Origin: Carboxylicivirga linearis
GTDB lineage: Bacteria; Bacteroidota; Bacteroidia; Bacteroidales; Marinilabiliaceae
Assembly: GCF_018271995.1 (NCBI RefSeq)
Contig: NZ_JAGUCO010000022.1
Coordinates: 21,706-85,705 of the forward strand
Direction: 5' to 3'
DNA: 64,000 nucleotides
The notes under the pieces were generated by a model. It was not told where the DNA came from and did no database searches. It saw only the letters and a program-made list of their open reading frames with translations. A program made the position numbers and the translations under genes. Below are positions 1 to 9,695 of the stretch, in pieces (positions within the stretch are counted from its first letter, which is position 1; each line of letters opens with the position of its first letter).

Positions 1-3000
1 AAAGGGAAACCGGACATCCTGATGTTATTGTTGCTGTTATTGATCAGGGAGTTGACTATTTACACGAAGACTTAGCTGATAATATGTGGATTAATGAAGC
101 TGAGTTAAATGGTACTCCGGGTGAAGACTCTGATGGTAATGGTTACATCGATGATATTTACGGATTTAATTTCGTTAATATGACCGGAAAAATTGAACGC
201 TTAGATCATGGTACCCACGTAGCTGGTACTGTGGCTGCAACCAATAATAATGGTATTGGTGTTTCGGGTGTTGCCGGTGGTTCGGGTAATGGCGATGGTG
301 TGCGCATTATGTCGTGTATGATTATGAGCGAAAATGCAAGTGGTGATGCTGCTGCCGCTTTTGTATACGCTGCCGATAATGGGGCTATTATTGCTCAAAA
401 TAGTTGGGGGTATAATCAACCCGATGTATATGAACAGTCGGAATTGGATGCGATTGACTACTTTATTGCTGAAGCCGGACAATTTAGAGGCAGCCCAATG
501 AAAGGGGGAGTAGTTATTTTTGCAACTGGTAATATGGCCGATGAAGGTAATTACTGGCCTGGTTGTTATGAACATGTAATTTCAGTGGCAGCTACCGATC
601 CCTATAACCATCTATCCAATTACTCAAACTATGGAGAGTGGGTTACTGTATCGGCTCCGGGTGGAGAAGTTACAAAAGGATCAGAATATGGTGTTTTAAG
701 TACCATGCCAAATAATAGCTATGGCTTTTATGATGGTACATCAATGGCTTGTCCACACGTTTCAGGAGTTGCCGCACTTGTTGCCTCTCAATACAGGGGT
801 GGTGATTTCGATAATGAGCAATTAATTGCCCGCTTAATCGGAGGAACCATTCCTTTAGATACCATCGAATTTAATAAAGGATATGAGGGTAAAATGGGTA
901 TTGGTGGTGTTGATGCCTACCTTGCACTGCAAAAAGATAATGGTATACCACCCAACCCTATTACAGATTTAGTATCGGAAGGTACATCCTCTAATTTTGC
1001 ACGATTAAAATGGACCGTGCCAGTGGATGAAGATGATGATGAGCCTCGTTATTTTCATATTTATTATCATACAATTCCTTTTGATACAGCTACTATAAAC
1101 AATGCTGAGCGTAAAAGAGTAGGTTCGTCTTTACGAGCTGGTGAAGAATTTGTGTATGACTTAAACGGTTTAGAGCGCAATACAACCTATTACATAGCTG
1201 TTTCGGGTGTTGATCGTTGGGGAAATGAGGCTGAATTGTCTGATTTAATAAGTGTTAGTACTAATAATGGCCCAATAATAGAACTCGACAAAGAATTGAT
1301 TGAGTTCGGTATTGATGTAAGAAGCGATTCTGCCTCTCATCAGTCTTTTACTATGTTCAATAAGGGTGACGGAATATTAAAGTGGAATATTGTACCACGT
1401 CATATAAAAAATGTTGACACGTATAACACCACGCCGTTAAAATCCAACTATCAATTCCATAATAATGGAACACGTTCGGGAGTAGTTAAAACCCAAAGTG
1501 TAAATGAAGGTAGTATTACTCCTTTCGAGCAGGTTCCATCCGAAAATTATATTTATTACTTCGACGTGGATGTTATGGAGACTTCCATGATTAGATTGGG
1601 TGATCAGGAACGAACCAGTCCGAATAGTACAGCTACCTATTTCAAGGTAACAGATGAGGAAGGGTTTAACTTAACGGGTGCTGAAATAGGTGTTTATTTC
1701 GAGAATATACCAACGGATTCAATGCACATTGAAGTGTATCAGGGACATGATATTACTACAGCTAAACTCTTACACTCTCAAGTATATTATGTGCAGCACG
1801 ATGGAGTTACCTTTGAAGAGGTATTCTTTTTAAAACAAATGCATTTTAATCAAGGCGATGGTTTCTTTATCGTTTACCATATAGGACCTGGATATCAATA
1901 TCCTGTGTTAGCATCCGATGCAGAGGATACTTCCACATCGGACTATTGTTACTTTAGTACCGATTTTGGAAATACATGGAAAGTACTAAAAGATGTTTAT
2001 GATGATGAGCTAAAGGTTTTTAATGTTATTGCAATTAGCGCTTTAGAGCCATTGGGCGAGTACATTAAACTTTCAGAGAGTAGTGGCTTATTAGCCGCCG
2101 GAGAATCGAAAGAAATAGATTTAACCGTTAATGGCCATGAATTAATTAATGGTGAATACGATGCACAATTGCAAATATTTGGTGAAGGCTATGATGAATA
2201 CTGGAAGAATGTGGATCTTGATTTTAAAGTAGATGGACATACTTATAAACTAGAGAGTGATGATTTACTTGAGTTTGGTAATGTATTTATTGGCGAATAT
2301 TCTACCGAATCAATAGTAATACATAATGTTGGCCTGGGTGCATTTGATAATGGTGGTGCCATTGATATTAGTATTTCCAACGAAGAGTTTACTCTTATTG
2401 GTGAAATGACAAGTGCCATACAGGCTCAACGAGCCTTCAAAATTGATTTAAGATATACTCCGGTAAAAGAAGGACCATCAAATGCAACAGTAACATTAAC
2501 AGAGAAGAATGGAGGTACCTATGAATTTAAACTTTTTGGTGTTGCCTCAAAACCTGCTAAAGCAGTTTTAAGTCCTACTTATAAAGAATATTCTGATTTA
2601 GATCTTGATACCATTGTAAGGGATCATTTTTACTTACGTAATGATGGTGACTATCCTTTACGTTATTACGTACCTAAGTTTGCCGATGGAAGTAATATGC
2701 CCGATTATGATGAAGGAATGATTCATCGTTTTGGTTATGCGGGAGGACGACTTGAACCTGAAACCGGTGAAGATTTCGCTTTTGAGTGGAATGATATTTC
2801 TATTTCAGGAAAAGAAATTACCGATGCGTTCCGTTTAGACGGAAGTGTGGTATACAAAGAGGCACTCATTGGTTTTGCTTTTCCATATTTTGGTAACACT
2901 TACGATACTTGTTACATAACAAACCAAGGAGCTATTGCCCTAAGTAATAATGGTTGGTTTAATGCCAAACCTGCAGGATACAACAATCCTACGCAATCGC

Positions 3001-6000
3001 ACAAATTAATTAGTGCCTGGGGTATGCCTTTCGATTTAAATATTGGAGGACAAATATTTTACCAGTCCTATCCTGATAAATTTGTTTTACAATATGAAGG
3101 GGTTGTACATGGAAGTTATATATGGGATACCAATAGTAATTCAGGTATTGGTTGGTTAGATGAACCGATTACATTTCAGATCATACTCCATCAGGATGGA
3201 GATATTGATTTCTTATATAAAGATTTAGGTGGTGTTATTAATGACGAGCGGATTGGCTTTAACCGATCTACAACATTAATAATGATCGAAGATCAAACGA
3301 TTGAAGATGCTTTGGTGCTGAATGGATTTGGTACAGAAGAAGATGAACCACGTATTTATAATATAGTTCCTACCACCGGACATAAAATATACTTTAAAAA
3401 TCCGGGATATGGTGTTGTTACTTCACTAACGAATCCATACGGACTTGTTCAGGTAGGAGATTCTATACGCTTAGATTACGAGTTTGATACTGATGGACTA
3501 TATGTAGGAGATTTTGAGGAAAATATTAATGTTATTACTAATGATCCTATTAATACCACTTTATCTTATTCAATTAAAATGGATATTGAAAGTGGTGGCG
3601 AAGTAAACTATACATCTAATGTTGACAAAGTAGACTTTGGTGATGTGTTTCAGGGTGGCGTTTACGATTATAAACTAACCATAGGTAATGATGGTAAGGC
3701 CATTGGCTTTTTAACATCTGTAACAACTAAAAATGAACTATTTGAAGTATCGGGTTACATGCCTGTAGCTTTACGTCCTAATATGTACTCTGATTATATA
3801 GTATCAGTTAATGCTAAAGATTTAGGTGAGCTTAATGACGTGGTTGTATTTACCGATACATTGGGTAATAAATTCGAGCTGGATGTTAAATGCAACGTGA
3901 TATATGCCCCTGAAATAGGTTCAGGTAAAGATAGAATTGAAGAAACTTTATCTTTTGGTGAAACAAAAACGGTACAGGTCTCCATCTCAAACAGCGGATT
4001 AAGCGATATGGAAGTATCTCCATCGGGTAATGAATGGATGAATGTGTTACCTGCAGGGCAAGATAGTTACCCAGAAGGTTTTGATTATACGCATACCGTT
4101 GAATATGATGCTGATCATTTATTTAACCCTAGTGATGTTATTATTTCAGGCGAAAAACTAGAAATGCCTGAAGATCCATTTGATGAAGAAGCTTATTGGG
4201 TAGGTGTACCGTTGCCATATCCAGTAAATTATTATGGTGTAGATGCCGATACCTTATTTATAGGTCAAAATGGTGTTATTACAACCATAGGGGGGCAGGA
4301 TGCCATGATAAACGGGCCGGATTACTATATTCCTAACGAAAATGGATTACAAGGCTTTTTGGCACCCGTCTTTGGATTTAACGGTTTGTCAAACCCTGAG
4401 GATTACCCTCTAACAGGTGTATATTGCAAAGGGTATGAAGATAAATTTGTTGTAAGGTTTCAGGATATTGCCTCCTTTGGAGGGGGAAAACCTATATCTA
4501 CTGAAATTTGGATGTTTCGTAATGGATTAATCAAGTTTATGTATGAAATTGATGATCCTTCAACTGTACATTTATTATTGGAAAGTACTTTAATAGGTAT
4601 TGAAAATCATGACGGTAAAAAAGGAATTCAGGTTTCGGCTCGTACCAATGGTGTAATCAAAGATAAAACAATAGTAACATTCATTCCTAAAGAGACATAT
4701 ACAGTTAAATCAAATGGTTCAATGGATTTTGATGTCTATCTGAATGCCCGTTCAATATATGGTGGAGAATATCAAGATCAAATTGTATTTGAAAACAATA
4801 CACCTGATAATCCAGCCTTTTCTATACCGGTTGATTTAAGTGTAATTGGAATAGACAACATTGTAATTGAAGATACTTTAGATCTGGGCGATGTATATAT
4901 TGTTGATTACGATGGCGAGGATTATCAATCTCCTTATAAACGATATGAATATGAATTTACCATTAGTAATGAGGGTAGTAGAGCTCTGTTTATACGTAAT
5001 CTGGCAATGCAAAATGGTTTTGCAACCTATTCAATAATGGGGGATGATGATAAATTTGGTAATGGTAATTCAGAAGACGGTTGGATAGATATCTCACGTT
5101 CGCGTATCAACCATACTCTTTATCCTAATGAAAAGGAAGTCTTTATGTTAAGAGTTACTCCTTTAGAACAAGGTATTATTGCCGATACATTGTTGATCAT
5201 TTGTGATACTGAAGAAGGTGAAATAAGATTGCCTGTTGATGCTCATTTTACTATGCCTCCTCGTATCAATATTCATTCAGAAGGACTGCATGTGTATGCT
5301 AATACGGCCAATGAAACAGATAGTAAACAGTTTACCATTTCAAACGATGGGCCGGTTGACTTAGAATATCATATGGAGTTTGTATTGTATCGTCAACAAG
5401 TTGAAAATAACTTTTTAGCACAAACTTATTCGCAAGGTTATAGTGCTTACAATGCGGGAGCCGCTTTACAGGTTAATAATTCTATCGATTATTCGTCAGC
5501 TGCATTTGATGACTCTGATATTGATTGGGACGATTTTAATAATATACTTGAGCACGAAAACGATGAAACATCAACCAGTGCTGTTGGTTTTGGTGGAAGT
5601 TACGAGTTTTATGCCGCCACAGCTTTTGAAGCTCCTAGTACAGGATTTAATTTATCACATGTAATGGTGTGGTATGCCTGGGGCGAAATTCTTGAGTCTG
5701 ATATTCAAGTAATCATTAGAGGTGGTAGCGACGATTTTTATAAAACCGAAGTTCTGGCAGTAACTGATTACAAGCATACGGCCGAGACAGCTTCTTCAAA
5801 AGGAGAGTATGTTACTATTGAACTCGATCAGTCAACATTCTTCTTTCCATACGAGAAGTTTTATGTGATGTTTAAGTTTAGCGAAGATGTAACTTTTCCT
5901 CTGGGTACAGCCCAAGTGCAAACATCTCGTCTTGATCGTTTTTACTTTGGTGATGGTCAAAATTTTTATGATGCTGTATCACAAGGATATGGTACCATGG

Positions 6001-7046
6001 CATGGATGATGAAAGCAGCAGAGATGGAATTAGGTGATGCTGTATGGGCAAGTTCAGATGACGAAAAAATTGGTGAATTAACACCCGGAGCTGAACAAAG
6101 TTTCACGGTTAACTTTAATTCTGTTTACGCAGGACAAGGAGTTAATACCGGAGCTGTTGTTTTTAGAACCAACGATCCATATACTGAAAGAGCAGAGTTG
6201 CCTATTAGCTTAACACGTAATAAAGGTCCTCAATACGAAGATGGCAGTGAAGTTAATTTTACTATCGACGAGATGGAAGTATTAGAATATACCTTCAGGG
6301 CATATGATGAAGAAGGAGATAATTTTACTTTATCGTTAAAAGAAGAAGTTAAGTACTTAACATGTGAGATTGATGGCGACCAGGTATCTATTGTTTTTGA
6401 ACCCGACTATGATGGAGCTGGTAATTATGATGTTGTTATTTCAGGTATGGACTCCTGGGGTAATCAAACGGAATGCACTATTAAGATTACTGTTAATAAT
6501 GTAAACCGTGCACCGGTAGAAGAAATAATTATCGGAACTCAAAAGTTTGATCTGCAAAACGAAGATGGTTACGTAATACAACTTACAGATTATATTATAG
6601 ATCCGGATGGAGATGATATTGAATTTGATGTAAGTTACTCTAATCCTGAGGTAATGGATGTTTTTCAAACAGGAGAAACAGTTGTATTCATTCCTCAAGC
6701 CCTTGGATATTCAGAAGTAAGTATTGAAGCCACTGATGAACACGGAGCAACCTTGGAAACAGCTTTTGATGTGTTTGTTGAATATCGAGTGGGTATTGAT
6801 GATAATTGGGAATCGACCATAAGAATGTATCCAAATCCGGTTCAGGATGTTTTATACCTCGATTATCAGGGTATCAATGCCGAGAGATATGATATAATTG
6901 ATGCCAGCGGATCAGTTCTTAAAAATGGGAATTTGTTACATGGTAGTCATGAGCAGATCTCAGTTACAAACCTGATGTCGGGAATATATATTTTAAAGAT
7001 TTATACCGATCAGGGAGTTGCCATTAAAAAATTCACAAAACAATAA
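1..7046 (+). CDS. Giant T9SS-secreted subtilisin-family (S8) serine protease, 5' end outside window
   Basis: The frame is open from the left edge, so the start, signal peptide and most of the propeptide (about 190 residues by comparison with the two paralogues) are missing. The catalytic triad is visible: Asp codon at 42 in VIDQGVD, His at 207 in DHGTHVAG, Ser at 741 in GTSMACPHVSG, with the oxyanion Asn at 531 in ATGN. A fibronectin-III-like domain follows (about 950-1270), then a very long array of ASH/choice-of-anchor-like and nidogen-like beta-sandwich domains, a cadherin/dystroglycan-like segment (about 6220-6780) and a C-terminal T9SS sorting domain (IDDNWESTIRMYPNPVQD onward). It should be exported through the Sec and type IX systems to the cell surface and cut protein there. 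The substrate cannot be read from the sequence. It is paralogous to the proteases at 26636 and 34798, but its Asp motif is DQG where theirs is DGG. Confidence 0.93.
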   Translation, partial: RETGHPDVIVAVIDQGVDYLHEDLADNMWINEAELNGTPGEDSDGNGYIDDIYGFNFVNMTGKIERLDHGTHVAGTVAATNNNGIGVSGVAGGSGNGDGVRIMSCMIMSENASGDAAAAFVYAADNGAIIAQNSWGYNQPDVYEQSELDAIDYFIAEAGQFRGSPMKGGVVIFATGNMADEGNYWPGCYEHVISVAATDPYNHLSNYSNYGEWVTVSAPGGEVTKGSEYGVLSTMPNNSYGFYDGTSMACPHVSGVAALVASQYRGGDFDNEQLIARLIGGTIPLDTIEFNKGYEGKMGIGGVDAYLALQKDNGIPPNPITDLVSEGTSSNFARLKWTVPVDEDDDEPRYFHIYYHTIPFDTATINNAERKRVGSSLRAGEEFVYDLNGLERNTTYYIAVSGVDRWGNEAELSDLISVSTNNGPIIELDKELIEFGIDVRSDSASHQSFTMFNKGDGILKWNIVPRHIKNVDTYNTTPLKSNYQFHNNGTRSGVVKTQSVNEGSITPFEQVPSENYIYYFDVDVMETSMIRLGDQERTSPNSTATYFKVTDEEGFNLTGAEIGVYFENIPTDSMHIEVYQGHDITTAKLLHSQVYYVQHDGVTFEEVFFLKQMHFNQGDGFFIVYHIGPGYQYPVLASDAEDTSTSDYCYFSTDFGNTWKVLKDVYDDELKVFNVIAISALEPLGEYIKLSESSGLLAAGESKEIDLTVNGHELINGEYDAQLQIFGEGYDEYWKNVDLDFKVDGHTYKLESDDLLEFGNVFIGEYSTESIVIHNVGLGAFDNGGAIDISISNEEFTLIGEMTSAIQAQRAFKIDLRYTPVKEGPSNATVTLTEKNGGTYEFKLFGVASKPAKAVLSPTYKEYSDLDLDTIVRDHFYLRNDGDYPLRYYVPKFADGSNMPDYDEGMIHRFGYAGGRLEPETGEDFAFEWNDISISGKEITDAFRLDGSVVYKEALIGFAFPYFGNTYDTCYITNQGAIALSNNGWFNAKPAGYNNPTQSHKLISAWGMPFDLNIGGQIFYQSYPDKFVLQYEGVVHGSYIWDTNSNSGIGWLDEPITFQIILHQDGDIDFLYKDLGGVINDERIGFNRSTTLIMIEDQTIEDALVLNGFGTEEDEPRIYNIVPTTGHKIYFKNPGYGVVTSLTNPYGLVQVGDSIRLDYEFDTDGLYVGDFEENINVITNDPINTTLSYSIKMDIESGGEVNYTSNVDKVDFGDVFQGGVYDYKLTIGNDGKAIGFLTSVTTKNELFEVSGYMPVALRPNMYSDYIVSVNAKDLGELNDVVVFTDTLGNKFELDVKCNVIYAPEIGSGKDRIEETLSFGETKTVQVSISNSGLSDMEVSPSGNEWMNVLPAGQDSYPEGFDYTHTVEYDADHLFNPSDVIISGEKLEMPEDPFDEEAYWVGVPLPYPVNYYGVDADTLFIGQNGVITTIGGQDAMINGPDYYIPNENGLQGFLAPVFGFNGLSNPEDYPLTGVYCKGYEDKFVVRFQDIASFGGGKPISTEIWMFRNGLIKFMYEIDDPSTVHLLLESTLIGIENHDGKKGIQVSARTNGVIKDKTIVTFIPKETYTVKSNGSMDFDVYLNARSIYGGEYQDQIVFENNTPDNPAFSIPVDLSVIGIDNIVIEDTLDLGDVYIVDYDGEDYQSPYKRYEYEFTISNEGSRALFIRNLAMQNGFATYSIMGDDDKFGNGNSEDGWIDISRSRINHTLYPNEKEVFMLRVTPLEQGIIADTLLIICDTEEGEIRLPVDAHFTMPPRINIHSEGLHVYANTANETDSKQFTISNDGPVDLEYHMEFVLYRQQVENNFLAQTYSQGYSAYNAGAALQVNNSIDYSSAAFDDSDIDWDDFNNILEHENDETSTSAVGFGGSYEFYAATAFEAPSTGFNLSHVMVWYAWGEILESDIQVIIRGGSDDFYKTEVLAVTDYKHTAETASSKGEYVTIELDQSTFFFPYEKFYVMFKFSEDVTFPLGTAQVQTSRLDRFYFGDGQNFYDAVSQGYGTMAWMMKAAEMELGDAVWASSDDEKIGELTPGAEQSFTVNFNSVYAGQGVNTGAVVFRTNDPYTERAELPISLTRNKGPQYEDGSEVNFTIDEMEVLEYTFRAYDEEGDNFTLSLKEEVKYLTCEIDGDQVSIVFEPDYDGAGNYDVVISGMDSWGNQTECTIKITVNNVNRAPVEEIIIGTQKFDLQNEDGYVIQLTDYIIDPDGDDIEFDVSYSNPEVMDVFQTGETVVFIPQALGYSEVSIEATDEHGATLETAFDVFVEYRVGIDDNWESTIRMYPNPVQDVLYLDYQGINAERYDIIDASGSVLKNGNLLHGSHEQISVTNLMSGIYILKIYTDQGVAIKKFTKQ

Positions 7047-7053
7047 AATATAA

Positions 7054-7082
7054 AGCTTTCCTGCACTCATCGCAGGAAAGCT
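7054..7082 (+). terminator. Perfect 11-bp hairpin after the first protease
   Basis: AGCTTTCCTGC and GCAGGAAAGCT form a perfect 11-bp stem around a 7-nt loop, 8 bases after the protease stop codon. No T-run follows, so it may stabilise or process the mRNA 3' end instead of terminating it. A hairpin in the same place follows the second protease (34185-34207). Confidence 0.55.
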
Positions 7083-7108
7083 GATTTATAAACTTATAAA
7101 ATGTAATT

Positions 7109-9058
7109 ATGAATAAACTTTTATTCTTCTTATTTACTTTCGCATTTGGCCTTCAATCTGTGTGGGCGCAAGGACCTGTTCTACCAACGCAAAACACCGA
7201 CCTGGTGCATACCTTCAACGGGACAGTAAAAGAGGTAAAGGCGTTTGATGCTGGTATTATCTACATAATTGATGATGCAACAAATGATATAATTGAATAT
7301 TCACTAAATGGTACGGATTTTAGCGAGTCTGAGCGTCTTGAATATGGAACCGCTTCTAATCTTTCGTCATGGGCAGGTAGTTCACGCGCTTTCTATTACG
7401 GAGAAAGTGATGATAATCTTTTAGGTGTTGAATTACGTGTTAATAATTCTGGTAGTTCCTCGTTATTGTTAAGTTCAGGTCATGGCGATCATCCGGGTTT
7501 AACAAATGTTATTAGAAATCAGGTTAATAATCAGGATGTTTTCTTTTACATAGGTAGAGGTTCTGTAAATCCTATTTATGGCGAAGAAGCCTTCGTATAC
7601 GAAACAGATGGAACCGATGGCGGTACATGGAATATTAACAGTGGTGGTTCTGGATACAAACCCGTAATGTTAAATGGATTGCATAAAGATGGCATATTTA
7701 AAAGTTATGAAATGGATGGTGCAGTTTATTTTGCAGCCACTGTATCCGGAATTGGCTTTCCAAACGGTTTATTTAAAATAGAGGTAGATCCTGTAAGAGG
7801 AAGTGAAATTGTGAATGTGCTCGATCCTCAGGCCATGGGTAATACCTGGGCTGATGTATATATTAATGACAAAGGTTACTATGTAAAAGATGAGGTGTTG
7901 TTGGGCGAAAACCCCTTGAGTGGCGCCATTAACTTTTATCCGGTAGAAAATGTAAATAATGTTTCAACTCTATCGGGAGGTCATTTTTGGGAAGAAGAGT
8001 TAATTGAGTTCGGTAATAAAGTGTTTACTATTGTCGATCCTTTTAATGCGGGTTCAGATAAATTATTAATCCGAAAAGTGGGCTACATCAATCTGGATGA
8101 TAACACGGTTCATGCCATTGATGTTACGCTTCCAACTACCGATGATGAGGCAGCAAACCTTTTAATAAGTGAGGATAAATTGTATTTTACTGCTTACTCG
8201 TTAGAATATGTTCAGGGTATTTATGCTATTTCGGCAAATGATAACAATCCTGAACCAGTTTTAATAAAAGAGTTTACAGATAGCGAATTCAGAGGCATGA
8301 CAGCTGTAGAAGGGGGTATTGCTTTTGCCTATTGGAATGAAGCTGATAATATGGGAGTTGTTGAAGTTACTCAAGGATATGCCGAATCGGGTTATATGCT
8401 TTTCAGAGGTCCTGATAACGGATTCTACACCTGGGGTAAAGTAACCAATTTACTTTCAAACGGAAACGAACTATTTGTGTTTGAAGAAACAGGTAATGGT
8501 TCTGAAATGAATATATTCAAGCACAATGTTGCTGAAGATGGTGAATTTAAACTAAGTACCGTCAATTTTACAATTGAAGATAGTGAGACAACAAATACGA
8601 TTGCTAATGCAACGCTAACTCTTGAAACAAATTTGGATGCATTTGAATTTCAAACTGACGAAAATGGTCAAACTATTGCTGAACAAATACCTGCTACCTG
8701 GTATAATTATACATTAAGTGCTGAGGGGTATCATACAAAAACAGGTAGCCTGTTTTTAATGCAGGGTGCTTCTGAGGAAACATTAGTGTTAGAAGCAGAT
8801 GAGGCTACTAATATTCCTGATTTTGAGACTGTAGAAACAACTGCTTATCCAAACCCTACTGACGGATTAATTAACATTCAGTCTGATAAGGCAATTGTTA
8901 AGGCTCAGGTTTATAATGTTGCCGGAAGTATGTTACTGACTGAACTAGGTAATGATATTCAAACATTAGAATTAAGTCGCTTGAGTAATGGTGTATACAT
9001 TCTTGTGCTTACTAATGAATCTGGAGTTACACAAACTATCAAAATCACTAAAAATTAG
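7109..9058 (+). CDS. T9SS-secreted beta-propeller-like protein
   Basis: This 649-residue exported protein begins with a signal peptide (residues 1-20, cut near VWA-QG). Residues about 25-470 are Asp/Asn/Gly-rich beta repeats that look like a degenerate propeller. They resemble the first half of the protein at 48759, which carries clearer ELWxxDGT-type repeats. Residues about 480-570 look like a carboxypeptidase-regulatory-like beta-sandwich, with an ENGQTIAEQIPA turn and a YTLSAEGY strand. The last 80 residues form a T9SS sorting domain (TTAYPNPTDGLINIQ, then LSNGVYILVL and a basic end). There is no catalytic motif. It lies 62 bp after the protease on the same strand, separated only by a hairpin, so the two may be co-transcribed. 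A binding or adhesion role is likely, but the ligand is unknown. Confidence 0.8.
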   Translation: MNKLLFFLFTFAFGLQSVWAQGPVLPTQNTDLVHTFNGTVKEVKAFDAGIIYIIDDATNDIIEYSLNGTDFSESERLEYGTASNLSSWAGSSRAFYYGESDDNLLGVELRVNNSGSSSLLLSSGHGDHPGLTNVIRNQVNNQDVFFYIGRGSVNPIYGEEAFVYETDGTDGGTWNINSGGSGYKPVMLNGLHKDGIFKSYEMDGAVYFAATVSGIGFPNGLFKIEVDPVRGSEIVNVLDPQAMGNTWADVYINDKGYYVKDEVLLGENPLSGAINFYPVENVNNVSTLSGGHFWEEELIEFGNKVFTIVDPFNAGSDKLLIRKVGYINLDDNTVHAIDVTLPTTDDEAANLLISEDKLYFTAYSLEYVQGIYAISANDNNPEPVLIKEFTDSEFRGMTAVEGGIAFAYWNEADNMGVVEVTQGYAESGYMLFRGPDNGFYTWGKVTNLLSNGNELFVFEETGNGSEMNIFKHNVAEDGEFKLSTVNFTIEDSETTNTIANATLTLETNLDAFEFQTDENGQTIAEQIPATWYNYTLSAEGYHTKTGSLFLMQGASEETLVLEADEATNIPDFETVETTAYPNPTDGLINIQSDKAIVKAQVYNVAGSMLLTELGNDIQTLELSRLSNGVYILVLTNESGVTQTIKITKN

Positions 9059-9426
9059 TCAGTATTTAGTAGAAATTAGTCAGTAGTGATTAAATATTTA
9101 TAGCCCCGGATGATGAAGCGTAGCGATTGAATCCGGGGAATATCAAAATCCGCTGACTGTCGCACTCACAAGCTTGTTTTATAGTTCGAAACTTTCTGCG
9201 ACAGCGAGGAAAGGTTAGAAAGAAGCTTAAGCGATACTGACATAAGAGATACTAAGCTCGCAAGAGTTATAAAAGAAATAAAGTTCTCCGTGTAAAAGCG
9301 GAGGCTTTACTCATCAACCAACTAAATCCAATGTTTTTAGGTGAATCCTTACAACATCATCTATGATTAAAGTCGTAAAGAGATTGATTTTATTGTGCCT
9401 TTTCGGCCTCAGTAGAGATGATTAAT

Positions 9427-9628
9427 GATTTGAAGTATAGCTTTAGTAAGACCGGGAAGCTGATCCGGCAACTGCCGGATCAGCTTCCCGGCCGCACTTA
9501 AGGAATACAAAAAGCATAAAACATCTCTAATGCAGCCTTGACTTTCTTTGTTTCGTTTCTTGTGTTAAGACAAGAAATGAATTGAAAATCGGCGAAGCCA
9601 AAAGCCTCCGCGACTTGAGCGGAAGTAG
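9427..9628. repeat. Dispersed structured repeat, copy 1
   Basis: About 200 bases align with 21026-21220 in the same orientation. Shared landmarks in order are TTTAGTAAGACCGG, CCGGCCGCACTTAA, TTTCTTTGTTTCGTTTCTT, GAAATGAATTG and AATCGGCGAAGCCAAA. Between the last of the T-rich landmarks and GAAATGAATTG is a hairpin: TTTCTTGT (9556-9563), loop GTTAAG, ACAAGAAA (9570-9577). The other copy has a different but equally paired 8-bp stem in the same place. The element ends in a CCGC/GCGG hairpin. No long open frame is conserved between the copies, so it is more likely a mobile or structured non-coding repeat than a gene. Confidence 0.75.
9452..9491. repeat. Perfect 19-bp inverted repeat inside repeat copy 1
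   Basis: CCGGGAAGCTGATCCGGCA (9452-9470) is followed after two bases by its exact reverse complement (9473-9491). It could form a very stable hairpin or cruciform. The matching part of copy 2 keeps only the outer CCGG ends and an imperfect inner stem. No T-run follows, so it is not a typical terminator. Confidence 0.8.
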
Positions 9629-9695
9629 AATAGGAAAAGATAGAACAGGTATAATATTGGTCAGCTCAATATTGAACAAATAAAAACAACATAAA

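Larger units (their letters stand above)
9059..9695. other. Gene-free stretch rich in palindromes
   Basis: These 637 bases hold no convincing gene. They contain a short duplicated ATTAGTCAGTA-like start, a hairpin with an 8-bp stem (CCCCGGAT 9104-9111 with ATCCGGGG 9131-9138), a CTCCG/CGGAG hairpin (9287-9304), and from about 9427 a dispersed repeat element listed separately. Short reading frames across this stretch run through the hairpins and are not credible. The stretch separates the first protease pair from the lipoprotein-SusCD set. Confidence 0.6.
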
